Source of the DNA: Erwinia sp. E602
GTDB lineage: Bacteria; Pseudomonadota; Gammaproteobacteria; Enterobacterales; Enterobacteriaceae
Direction of reading: 5' to 3'
DNA: 64,000 bases
Assembly: GCF_018141005.1 (NCBI RefSeq)
Contig: NZ_CP046582.1
Span: 2,294,001-2,358,000, forward strand
The notes under the pieces were generated by a model, which saw only the letters and a list, made by a program, of their open reading frames with translations, was not told the origin of the DNA and did no database searches. The position numbers and the translations under genes were made by a program. Positions 34,848 through 42,594 of the stretch are shown piece by piece (positions within the stretch are counted from its first letter, which is position 1; every line of letters starts with the position of its first letter).

Positions 34848-36089
34848 TTAGCGTTCTTCTTTGTAGCGGAACGAGAACAGGAAGATCACCGCGATAACCA
34901 GCGCGGCCACCGCCGGGATCAGCCAGAACGTCGTCCAGTCGGCGGGCTGGTGCGCCACGCCGGGGGTAAACAGGCGGTTGTACAACGCGCCGGAGATCTG
35001 TGAGCCGAGCAGCATGCCGATGCCGTAGGTGAACATGACGATCAGGCTCTGCGCCTGGCCTTTCACCTGGCTGCCGGCGACGCGGTCGGTGTAGATAAAA
35101 CCGATCACGAAGAAGAAGTCGTAGCAGACGCCGTGCAGCAGGATGCCGGCGTAGAGCAGCCAGCGCGTCTCTTCGCTGACGCCGTAGGCGAACAGCACGT
35201 AGCGCACAAACCACGCCACCATGCCGATCAGCAGCATGTACTTCACGCCGAGCCGGCGGAACAGCAGCGGGATAATCAGCATAAAGAAGATTTCGGACAT
35301 CTGGCCGAACGACATCGCGCTGCTGACGTCCGCAATGCCAGCATCGGACAGGAACGAAGCGGTAAAGGCGTAGTAGGTGCCCAGCGGCACCGAGATCAGC
35401 GTGGCGCAGATGGCAAAAATCAGGAAGTGGCTTTTCTTCAGCAGCGCGAAGGCGTCGGCGCACAGCAGGTCGCGCAGGGCGAACGGCTGGCCTTTAGCCG
35501 GGGCAGGGGTGTGCGGCAGCGTCAGGCTGTAGGCCGCCAGCAGCACCGAGCACACCGCCGCCAGCTTAAAAATCCCGGTGCTGGCAGCAATGCCGCTGAC
35601 GCCGATGCAGATCCCGGCGACGATCCAGCCGATGGTGCCGAACACGCGCACCAGCGGGAAACTTTTTTCACTGTTACTCAGGCTGTGGAAGGCGATGTTA
35701 TTGGTCAGCGCCAGCGTCGGCATGTAGCACAGGGTGTAGCCAAACAGCAGGCCGATCAGCAGCGGACCGTTTTCAGCGACTAACGCCTGTGGTACCAGCC
35801 ATAAGAATACGGCACCGGCCAGGTGCAGCAGCGCCATCACCTTCTGCGACGGGAAGAAGCGGTCAACCACCATGCCCAGCACAAACGGCGACAGGATTGA
35901 GGCGATCGGCCCGGCGGAGAAGGCGTCACCAATCAGCGTGCTGAGGTTGTGCTGGCTCATCACCAGGCCCAGCGTCACCGACCAGGTGCCCCAGATAAAG
36001 AACTGCAGAAACATCATCAGCGCCAGGCGCGGGACCAGCAGGCGATGCTGCCCGGCCGGGTGGGTGTGTGTAGCGGAAGAAACCATCAT
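34848..36089 (-). CDS. MFS transporter of the nucleoside:H+ symporter (NupG/YegT-like) group
   Basis: A 413-residue inner-membrane protein with twelve hydrophobic helices. The stretches MMFLQFFIWGTWSVTLG, LCYMPTLALTNNIAFHSL and FPLVRVFGTIGWI are characteristic of the NupG/XapB/YegT group. With its partner genes it more likely imports a sugar or glycoside than a nucleoside. Two adjacent ATG codons (36089, 36086) follow AGAAGGGG; either may be used. Two LacI-type operators lie 16-59 bases upstream. Confidence 0.85.
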   Translation of the reverse strand: MMVSSATHTHPAGQHRLLVPRLALMMFLQFFIWGTWSVTLGLVMSQHNLSTLIGDAFSAGPIASILSPFVLGMVVDRFFPSQKVMALLHLAGAVFLWLVPQALVAENGPLLIGLLFGYTLCYMPTLALTNNIAFHSLSNSEKSFPLVRVFGTIGWIVAGICIGVSGIAASTGIFKLAAVCSVLLAAYSLTLPHTPAPAKGQPFALRDLLCADAFALLKKSHFLIFAICATLISVPLGTYYAFTASFLSDAGIADVSSAMSFGQMSEIFFMLIIPLLFRRLGVKYMLLIGMVAWFVRYVLFAYGVSEETRWLLYAGILLHGVCYDFFFVIGFIYTDRVAGSQVKGQAQSLIVMFTYGIGMLLGSQISGALYNRLFTPGVAHQPADWTTFWLIPAVAALVIAVIFLFSFRYKEER

Positions 36090-36104
36090 CGGACCCCTTC
36101 TAAA

Positions 36105-36148
36105 GTAATCGATTACATTATTATCTCAGCGCAAATGTAATCGATTAC
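36105..36148. promoter_or_regulatory. Pair of LacI-type operators upstream of the sugar transporter operon
   Basis: GTAATCGATTAC at 36105-36116 and 36137-36148, 32 bp apart, identical to the pair at 29.2 kb. They lie immediately upstream of the transporter start, where a repressor would block transcription. Confidence 0.85.
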
Positions 36149-36466
36149 TTTTTGGATTTCATATCGATCGTGTTGAAGTGCGAGGAGGATCACAATCAAT
36201 ATTTCTGGCCGTTTGTTTCACAGGCGAGGTCTCAGACACAGTTTGTTACCTGCGCCTCTGGCGATGATAAGCGGAGGTTGAGAGCGGGGAACCGGTCTCC
36301 GCTCGTTCATATAAGATGATATTTATCAGTGATTTGCCTCAAAATAATCCGCCATTAAGAGCAGGATTAACAGGGCAGCACGGTGATTAATTTCCCGCTC
36401 AGACCTTCCGCCAGCGGCAGCCTGTTCTAAGCTTTACCCTTCATTCGTCGCGACAAAGGGGTTCCC
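36149..36466. other. Upstream region of the YghA-like gene, no gene seen
   Basis: About 320 bases without a credible frame. The 3' part (36390-36460) should contain the promoter of the dehydrogenase gene; I cannot assign one confidently. Confidence 0.4.
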
Positions 36467-37375
36467 ATGAGCCAGAAAACCGGTACTTTCAACTCACTTA
36501 ACGCCACCAATGCCAGCACTTATCCCGTGCCGCCGTTTGCACAGCAAAAGCAGCCGTTTCCCGGCCTCGCCAGCGAAATGCAGCCGCGCCCGGACCACGG
36601 TGAAACCTCTTATCAGGGCAGCGGCAGGCTGAACGGTCGCCGGGCGCTGATCACCGGCGGTGATTCCGGCATTGGCCGCGCGGTGGCGATTGCCTTCGCC
36701 CGTGAAGGAGCGGACGTGGCTATCAACTACCTGCCGGACGAGGAGCAGGACGCGCGTGAGGTGGTGGAGCTAATCCGTCAGGCCGGACGCAGGGCGGTAG
36801 CAATTCCCGGTGATATCACCGACGAGGCCTTCTGCCAGCGGCTGGTCAGCGAGGCCGTTGAACAACTGGGCGGGCTGGATCTGCTGGTCAACAACGCCGG
36901 ACGCCAGCAGTTCCGTGAATCAATTCTTGACCTGAGCACCGCGGATTTTGACGCCACCTTTAAAACTAACGTCTATGCGATGTTCTGGATCACTAAAGCG
37001 GCGGTGCCGCACCTGCCCGCCGGTGCCTCGGTGATCAACACCAGCTCGGTGCAGGCGTTTAAGCCTAGCGAAATCCTGCTCGACTACGCGCAGACCAAGG
37101 CCGCGATCGTCGCCTTTACCAAATCGCTGGCCAAACAGCTTGGCCCGCAGGGCATTCGCGTAAACGCGGTGGCACCGGGACCGTACTGGACGGCGCTGCA
37201 GGTGTGCGGCGGTCAGCCGCAGAGCAAAGTCGAGGAGTTTGGTGCCTCCGCGCCGCTCGGCCGCCCAGGCCAGCCCGCCGAGATCGCGCCGCTGTACGTC
37301 ACGCTGGCCGCGGCTGAAAACAGCTACACCTCCGGCCAGGTGTGGTGCTCGGACGGCGGTACCGGCACCCTGTAA
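36467..37375 (+). CDS. SDR oxidoreductase, YghA-like
   Basis: A 302-residue short-chain dehydrogenase with the ~50-residue N-terminal extension typical of the YghA/YhdF group (PFAQQKQPFPGLASEMQPRP), then the cofactor loop TGGDSGIG, NNAGRQ, the catalytic serine in NTSSVQ and the YxxxK pair in YAQTKAA. Members reduce aldehydes or ketones and are usually stress-related. It stands alone, with a strong terminator 30 nt after the stop. Confidence 0.9.
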   Translation: MSQKTGTFNSLNATNASTYPVPPFAQQKQPFPGLASEMQPRPDHGETSYQGSGRLNGRRALITGGDSGIGRAVAIAFAREGADVAINYLPDEEQDAREVVELIRQAGRRAVAIPGDITDEAFCQRLVSEAVEQLGGLDLLVNNAGRQQFRESILDLSTADFDATFKTNVYAMFWITKAAVPHLPAGASVINTSSVQAFKPSEILLDYAQTKAAIVAFTKSLAKQLGPQGIRVNAVAPGPYWTALQVCGGQPQSKVEEFGASAPLGRPGQPAEIAPLYVTLAAAENSYTSGQVWCSDGGTGTL

Positions 37376-37405
37376 TCTCAATCTGCGCTGGCGTAACAAC
37401 CCTAT

Positions 37406-37430
37406 CGGCCGCCTTTGGGCGGCCGTTTTT
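37406..37430 (+). terminator. Intrinsic terminator downstream of the YghA-like gene
   Basis: CGGCCGCC-TTTG-GGCGGCCG followed by TTTTT. Confidence 0.88.
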
Positions 37431-37477
37431 ATGGTTACTGCTTATTGTGTTATCAGGAGCGGCAGCGTAATGGGACG

Positions 37478-39328
37478 TTACTCCTCGCCGATCCCCAGCA
37501 GCCCGTTCAGCTGGCTTATGCGTAGCTGCCACTGCTGTTGCAGGGCGGGCTTCTGGTGGTGAGGCCTGCGCTGCTGGTCCGCCATTAGCCGGCTTTCCAG
37601 CGTCACCAGCTCTTCCAGCCACTGCTCCTCAACCTGCTGCACGTCGCCGTTCGCTTCACAGGGGGATGCCAGGCCCGGCATTCTGGCGTCGCTGCCACGT
37701 CGTAGCGCTACGCCTGGATCGCCGCCGTCCGGGCAGCCCACCGCCGGTAAAGCTGCCTTGCCGGATGCGTGGCTCCCGGGCATCACGTTGTCAGCCTTGA
37801 TATGCGCCTCGCCCCGCAGCCGATCGTTCACCGCCGCCAGATCGTGCCACTCGGTCAGTTCACCGCCGTCAATCAGCCAGTAGCGGTTGCAGCTTTGCGT
37901 CATCAGCGTGCGGTCGTGTGACACCATAATCACCGCCCCCGGATAGTCCCGCAGCACCACCGCCAGCTCCTCTTTACCCGCCAGGTCGAGGTGGTTGGTC
38001 GGTTCATCCAGCAGTAACAGCGAGTAGCGGGCCAGCGACAGCCCAACCAACAGCAGCCGCGCGCGTTCACCGCCGCTCAGCGTGCTCACCGACTGCTGAT
38101 GCCGCTGCCAGCTAAAGCCGGCGCTAATCAACGCGCGGCGTCGCTGCTCCTCGCTGAGCGGGGCGAACCCGGCCAGCGCCTCGCTCAGGCTGTGCCCGTC
38201 GCGCAGCGTTTGCTGGTGCTGATCGTAGTAACCGATGCGCACGCGCGGGTGGAAGGTGATGCCCGGCACCTCCGCCGGGCGCTGCTGATACGCCTGCCAC
38301 AGCTGCTGCAGCAGTGAGGATTTACCGCTGCCGTTGCGCCCGGCCAGCGCGATACGGTCGCCGCTTTTTACCCGCAGTTGGCGCAGCTGATACAGCGGCG
38401 GGGACGCCGCCGCCGCGCGCACCGTCAGCCCCTCCAGCGCCAGCAGCCGGTCCGCCGCCAGCGCCTCACCGGCCAGACGCAGCTGCCAGCGCGAACCGGC
38501 GCTGACCCCGGTCTGCTGCTCCTGCAGGCGCGCCACCTGCTTCTCCATCTGTTTCGCCTTGCGCGCCAGCCCTTCGTTGTCATAGTCGCGCCCCCACAAT
38601 GCCAGCCGGCGGGCGCTTTTGGCCACCCGGTCGATCTCGTTTTGCTGCGCCTGACGGCGGTGGCGGTCGGCGTCATCCTGCTCCGCCAGCGCGGCGCGTG
38701 CCGCCGTGCAGGGCAGCGCAATGCTGACTATCTGACGGTCACGCAGGATCCAGCTCACCCCGGTGACGGCGTCCAGCAGCTGGCGGTCGTGGGAGACCAT
38801 CACCAGGCTGCCGCGCCACTGCTGTAAAAACTGCTCCAGCCACAGCAGCGTCGGCAGATCGAGGTGGTTGCCCGGCTCATCCAGCAGCAGCAGGTCCGGC
38901 TGGCGGATCAGCGCGCGGGCCAGCAGCAGCCGGGTCTGCTGACCGCCGCTCAGTTCGGCGGCGGTTTTCTGCCAGAGCGGGGGAGCGAAACCGGTCTGCT
39001 CCAGCAGTAGATCAGCCTGCCAGCGCTGCGGCGGTTCGGCACTGCCGGGCAGGCCGTGCAGCAGCACCTCCGGCAGAGGCAGTCGTGCCAGGTCCGGCGG
39101 CAGAAACTGTTCCACCTGCGCCACCACGCAGCGGGCGGCACGGGTGAGGCTGCCACGGCCGGGGGCCAGCCTGCCGCTGAGCAGGTTTAACAGGGTACTT
39201 TTACCGCAGCCGTTATCGCCGATCAGGCCGATACGGTCGCCGGTATTGAGGGTGAAGTTCAGGTCAGACAGCAGCGGGCCGCCGGCCAGATCGAGGCTCA
39301 GCGCCTGGGCAGAAAGAAGTGTACTCAT
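37478..39328 (-). CDS. ABC-F family ATPase (ribosome-associated, leader-controlled)
   Basis: A 616-residue soluble protein with two ABC domains and no membrane segment. Domain one: Walker A GDNGCGKS (37-44), signature LSGGQQTRLL, Walker B LLLDEPGNHLDLP. A charged linker follows (RVAKSARRLALWGRDYDNEG). Domain two: Walker A AGRNGSGKSSLL, signature LSGGERARLL, Walker B DEPTNHLD. ABC-F proteins bind the ribosomal E site to rescue stalled or antibiotic-blocked translation. The C-terminal region contains an unusual G/P/A-rich stretch (37660-37790) that looks inserted. The start at 39328 has only a weak ribosome site, and a leader ORF with hairpins lies upstream, suggesting regulation by translation state. 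Confidence 0.85.
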   Translation of the reverse strand: MSTLLSAQALSLDLAGGPLLSDLNFTLNTGDRIGLIGDNGCGKSTLLNLLSGRLAPGRGSLTRAARCVVAQVEQFLPPDLARLPLPEVLLHGLPGSAEPPQRWQADLLLEQTGFAPPLWQKTAAELSGGQQTRLLLARALIRQPDLLLLDEPGNHLDLPTLLWLEQFLQQWRGSLVMVSHDRQLLDAVTGVSWILRDRQIVSIALPCTAARAALAEQDDADRHRRQAQQNEIDRVAKSARRLALWGRDYDNEGLARKAKQMEKQVARLQEQQTGVSAGSRWQLRLAGEALAADRLLALEGLTVRAAAASPPLYQLRQLRVKSGDRIALAGRNGSGKSSLLQQLWQAYQQRPAEVPGITFHPRVRIGYYDQHQQTLRDGHSLSEALAGFAPLSEEQRRRALISAGFSWQRHQQSVSTLSGGERARLLLVGLSLARYSLLLLDEPTNHLDLAGKEELAVVLRDYPGAVIMVSHDRTLMTQSCNRYWLIDGGELTEWHDLAAVNDRLRGEAHIKADNVMPGSHASGKAALPAVGCPDGGDPGVALRRGSDARMPGLASPCEANGDVQQVEEQWLEELVTLESRLMADQQRRPHHQKPALQQQWQLRISQLNGLLGIGEE

Positions 39329-39425
39329 AATGACTGGTCCAGTTTTTTGGGCGTAACAATGCCCTCGTCATAGTCGCTGACGATAACCGGTAAGCCGGAG
39401 GGAAGAACTCAGATTAGTGGGCTTC

Positions 39426-39468
39426 GCTCAGACCCGTTATCGCAGCACGATAGCAGAAAGGTCTGAGC
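39426..39468 (-). promoter_or_regulatory. Attenuator-like hairpin over the leader ORF stop codon
   Basis: GGTCTGAGC (39460-39468) and GCTCAGACC (39426-39434) form a 9-bp perfect stem with a 25-nt loop. The upstream arm is within the last codons of the leader ORF and the loop contains its stop codon, so a ribosome stalled in or finishing the leader would control folding. A second small palindrome, CAGCGA-CGA-TCGCTG (39469-39483), is inside the leader. Confidence 0.6.
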
Positions 39469-39520
39469 AGCGACGATCGCTGATGACAGGTGAATAAAGA
39501 AACCATTCACGTGTGAGCAT
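39437..39520 (-). CDS. Leader peptide upstream of the ABC-F gene
   Basis: A 27-codon ORF, starting MLTREWFLYSPVISDRR and ending SAIVLR. It has a perfect Shine-Dalgarno AAGGAGG (39527-39533) six bases before ATG 39520, far stronger than that of the ABC-F gene itself. It ends 108 bases before the ABC-F start. The combination of efficient initiation, short length, and overlap with inverted repeats is what is seen in translation attenuation leaders of ribosome-protection and methylase genes. The peptide is not one I recognise. Confidence 0.6.
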   Translation of the reverse strand: MLTREWFLYSPVISDRRCSDLSAIVLR

Positions 39521-39675
39521 AGCCATCCTCCTTAATATAGTTATCTGAGTGAATCGGTGAAAAAAGTATAAGCAACAACCGCAGCGGCGGCCAGCTAAAT
39601 AATAAAACTGGCCGGATTAGTGCGGCTTCAGGGTTAAGTTAAATAGCGGCAAATCAGCGCTGAATTGTTGGCTGG

Positions 39676-40464
39676 TTATCCCGCCGTAACACCAGCTGCA
39701 CAGAGCGGGCAGTGGAAATCGATGCGCATCACCCCCGGATGGCGCTGCTCGACGCTGGCATCCACCTGCCAGATGGCGGCGATACGCTGCGGCGTCAGTA
39801 CCTGCTGCGGCGTGCCGGCGGCGGCGACCTCACCCTGCTTCAGCACCACCAGATGCTGGCAGTAGCGCGCGGCGAGGTTGAGATCGTGCAGCGCCACCAC
39901 CACGGTAACCGGCAGGCTGGCGATCAGCTGCATCAGCGCCAGCTGGTGCTGAATATCCAGATGGTTGGTCGGCTCATCCAGCAGCAGCACATGCGGCTGC
40001 TGCGCCAGCGCACGGGCAATCTGACAGCGCTGTTTTTCGCCGCCGGAGAGCTGCTGCCAGCGGCGCTGGCGCAGCGGCTGCAGGTGGGTCATCTCCAGCG
40101 CGGCGGCGACCGCCTGCGCGTCCTCTCTCTGCCACGGGCTCAAGGCTCCCCGGTGCGGGCTGCGGCCAAGACGCACGATCTCCTCCACGCTCAGCGCATC
40201 TTCTGCCTCCGCGTGCTGGCTGACCAGCGCCAGCCGCTGCGCGCGCTGGCGGGCCGAAAGCAGGCGTAACGGCTGCCGGTCAAGCTGCACCGCGCGCTGC
40301 GGATCGGGGTACAGCCCCGCAAGGCACTTGAGCAGCGTCGATTTCCCGCTGCCGTTCGGCCCCAGCAGGCCAACGGTCTGCCCGCTGGCGGCATTAAAAT
40401 CAATCCGCTGCAAAATCGTCTGCGCCTGGCGGGTCAGGGTCAGCTGCCGTGCGCTAAGCTCCAT
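39676..40464 (-). CDS. ABC importer ATP-binding protein (FecE/BtuD/HmuV type)
   Basis: A 262-residue ATPase with Walker A GPNGSGKS, Q-loop region LALVSQHAEAEDA, signature LSGGEKQRCQIARAL, Walker B VLLLDEPTNHLD and H-loop VALHDLNLA. These subunits drive siderophore, haem and cobalamin import. Its start touches the permease stop by one base. With the permease and binding protein it forms a complete importer transcribed away from a Zur-like site, so the cargo is probably zinc or a zinc-metallophore complex. Confidence 0.9.
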   Translation of the reverse strand: MELSARQLTLTRQAQTILQRIDFNAASGQTVGLLGPNGSGKSTLLKCLAGLYPDPQRAVQLDRQPLRLLSARQRAQRLALVSQHAEAEDALSVEEIVRLGRSPHRGALSPWQREDAQAVAAALEMTHLQPLRQRRWQQLSGGEKQRCQIARALAQQPHVLLLDEPTNHLDIQHQLALMQLIASLPVTVVVALHDLNLAARYCQHLVVLKQGEVAAAGTPQQVLTPQRIAAIWQVDASVEQRHPGVMRIDFHCPLCAAGVTAG

Positions 40465-41483
40465 CAGGCTGCCCCCCGTTGCCGCCAGAGGATCGCTGCA
40501 AACACCGGTGCACCGACCAGCGCGGTGACCACGCCGATCGGCAGTACCTGATGGGCAATCAGGCTGCGCGACAGCAGGTCGGCGATAATCATAAAGTGTG
40601 CCCCGGCGAGGAAAGCGGCCGGCAGCAGCCGCAGATGCGGCGGCCCGGTAAAGAAGCGGGTCAGATGCGGGATCACCAGCCCGATAAATCCTACCGCGCC
40701 GATAATGCTCACCAGCACCGCGGTCAGCAGCGCGGCGGTCAGCAGCAGCACGATGCGTACCGGCGTGACGGCGGTGCCCAGCGTGGTCGCCACCTCCTCA
40801 CCAAAGCTGAACGTGTCAAGCGTGCGGGCAAACCACAGAAACAGCAGCAGCGCCAGACCGGTAACCGCCATGCTCAGTAACACGTCCGGCCAGCGCACGC
40901 CGCTCAGGCTGCCCAGCAGCCAGAACATCACGCCGCGCGACTGCTCGGCGTTGGCCGAGGTGCTGACCACGCAGGCGGTCAGGGCGTTGAACAGCTGCGT
41001 TGCCGCGATACCGCTGAGGATAATGCGCGCCGGGCCGTCGCGCAGCCCGCGCGCCAGCAGCATAATCACCGCAAACGCCGCCAGCGCGCCGAGAAACGCG
41101 CCGCCGCTCACCGACAGCAGGCTGCCGCCGAAACCCAGTAACATCACCAGCACCGCGCCGGTGGAGGCACCGGCGGATATACCCAGCAGATAAGGTTCCG
41201 CCAGTGGGTTACGCAGCAGAGCCTGTAATACCACGCCACAGATCGCCAGCCCGCCACCGCTAAACGCCGCCATCACCGCCCGACTCATCCGGTACTGCCA
41301 GACCACGCCCTGTTCGATAGCCGGCAGCGGATACTGGCTCACACCCAGCCCGTTACTCACCGCCTGCAGGGTATGACTGAAGGAGACCGGCAGCTCGCCG
41401 CTGGCGGCGGCCAGCAGGGTGAGAGCACCCGTGCTCAGCGTTCCCGCAGTCAGCAGCAGGGACGTTTTCAGCAGCGGGTTCAT
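40464..41483 (-). CDS. FecCD-family ABC permease
   Basis: A 339-residue inner-membrane protein with about ten hydrophobic helices. Family features: YRMSRAVMAAFSGGGLAICGVVLQALLRNPLAEPYLLG near the N-terminal third and the cytosolic coupling-helix region GAVGFIGLVIPHLTRFFTG with PHL. It is coupled to the binding-protein gene by a 4-nt overlap and to the ATPase by one base. Confidence 0.92.
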   Translation of the reverse strand: MNPLLKTSLLLTAGTLSTGALTLLAAASGELPVSFSHTLQAVSNGLGVSQYPLPAIEQGVVWQYRMSRAVMAAFSGGGLAICGVVLQALLRNPLAEPYLLGISAGASTGAVLVMLLGFGGSLLSVSGGAFLGALAAFAVIMLLARGLRDGPARIILSGIAATQLFNALTACVVSTSANAEQSRGVMFWLLGSLSGVRWPDVLLSMAVTGLALLLFLWFARTLDTFSFGEEVATTLGTAVTPVRIVLLLTAALLTAVLVSIIGAVGFIGLVIPHLTRFFTGPPHLRLLPAAFLAGAHFMIIADLLSRSLIAHQVLPIGVVTALVGAPVFAAILWRQRGAA

Positions 41484-42499
41484 GGCTGCGCCGCAGAACG
41501 GGCAATCTGCTGACCGATCAGCTCAACGGCGTCGACGTTACGCAGCGACGGATTGAGCGACATCGCCGGTACCACGATCAACTGGTTATTTTTTACCGCC
41601 GGTAGCTCTCTGGTCACCGGATCGCTGTGCAGAAACGCCATTTTCTGCGTGATATCGTCTGCCGGGTAGAGGCGGCGATCCATACTGGCCAGCACAATGA
41701 CGTCCGGCTGCAGGCGGGCGATCTGTTCCCAGCTGACCGCCGGCCACTCCTGATTTGACGCAATCACGTTTTGCAGGCCCAGCGTGCGGCTGATCCAGCC
41801 CGGCGCTCCATCGCGCCCGGCCACCCAGGGATCGCCGTTCAGCCGGGTGCTGGAGAACCAGTACAGCACCTTCAGCGGCCGCACCTGCGACGCCTTCAGC
41901 TGCTGCTGTACGCGGGTAATGCGCCCGGCCAGCTGTTCGGTCAGCGCCAGCCCACGCGGCTCAACGTCAAAAATCTGCGCCAGCTGGCTGATTTCCTGGT
42001 AGATCGCATCCAGCGAGAATGGCGCGCTGCGGGCACCGTCACCGTTTGATTCCGCCGTCACCGCTTTACCGATGCAGTCAGCGGGGGAGAGCCAGGTGTT
42101 GATCCCCAGCTGCTCAAAGCGTTCGCGGCTGGCGACTTCCCCCTGGGGGCCTAGATGCCAGCTGTACTGCGCTAATACCAGATCCGGCTTCTGTGCCACT
42201 ACGGCCTCAAAGCCGGGGGCATTATCGGCCAGTCGCTTAAGATCCTTTCCGGCTGCCCGTACCCCATCCGGCAGCGGACCAAACCACACCGAAGTCCCGG
42301 CAATTTTCTTCTCCAGACCCAGCGCCAGTAGCAGTTCGGTTTCATGCTGACCGATGGTTACCACCCGCTGTGGGGCGGCCTGAAAGGTTTCATCGCGATC
42401 GCAGTTATGCACGGTTAGCGGATACGCGGCAGAGACGGAAAGAGAGACGGCAAGGGAGAGGGCGGAGAGCATCGGCAACAGCAGTTTTCTGGATTTCAC
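41480..42499 (-). CDS. Periplasmic substrate-binding protein of the FecB/BtuF class III type
   Basis: A 339-residue protein with a signal peptide (LLLPMLSALSLAVSLSVSAAYP) and a TroA/BtuF-like two-lobe fold joined by a long helix. Segments typical of the class are PQRVVTIGQHETELLLALGL and KPDLVLAQYS in lobe one, QPDVIVLASMDRRLYP in lobe two, and a C-terminal AVELIGQQIA helix. It is the first gene of the importer operon, with its start 20 nt from the Zur-like palindrome. Confidence 0.9.
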   Translation of the reverse strand: MKSRKLLLPMLSALSLAVSLSVSAAYPLTVHNCDRDETFQAAPQRVVTIGQHETELLLALGLEKKIAGTSVWFGPLPDGVRAAGKDLKRLADNAPGFEAVVAQKPDLVLAQYSWHLGPQGEVASRERFEQLGINTWLSPADCIGKAVTAESNGDGARSAPFSLDAIYQEISQLAQIFDVEPRGLALTEQLAGRITRVQQQLKASQVRPLKVLYWFSSTRLNGDPWVAGRDGAPGWISRTLGLQNVIASNQEWPAVSWEQIARLQPDVIVLASMDRRLYPADDITQKMAFLHSDPVTRELPAVKNNQLIVVPAMSLNPSLRNVDAVELIGQQIARSAAQP

Positions 42500-42519
42500 G
42501 GGGTTAACACCTGAATTTA

Positions 42520-42537
42520 GATATGTTATAACATATC
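42520..42537. promoter_or_regulatory. Zur-like operator between the importer and the cobW-like gene
   Basis: GATATGTTATAACATATC is a perfect 18-bp palindrome matching the ATGTTATA/TATAACAT core of enterobacterial Zur boxes. It lies 20 nt upstream of the binding-protein start and 57 nt upstream of the G3E GTPase start, so one dimer pair could repress both directions when zinc is ample. Confidence 0.82.
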
Positions 42538-42594
42538 AATTATTCTGCATTCAGGCGTATCCCGAGTCAAGCGCCGTGACAATGAGATCTCAGC

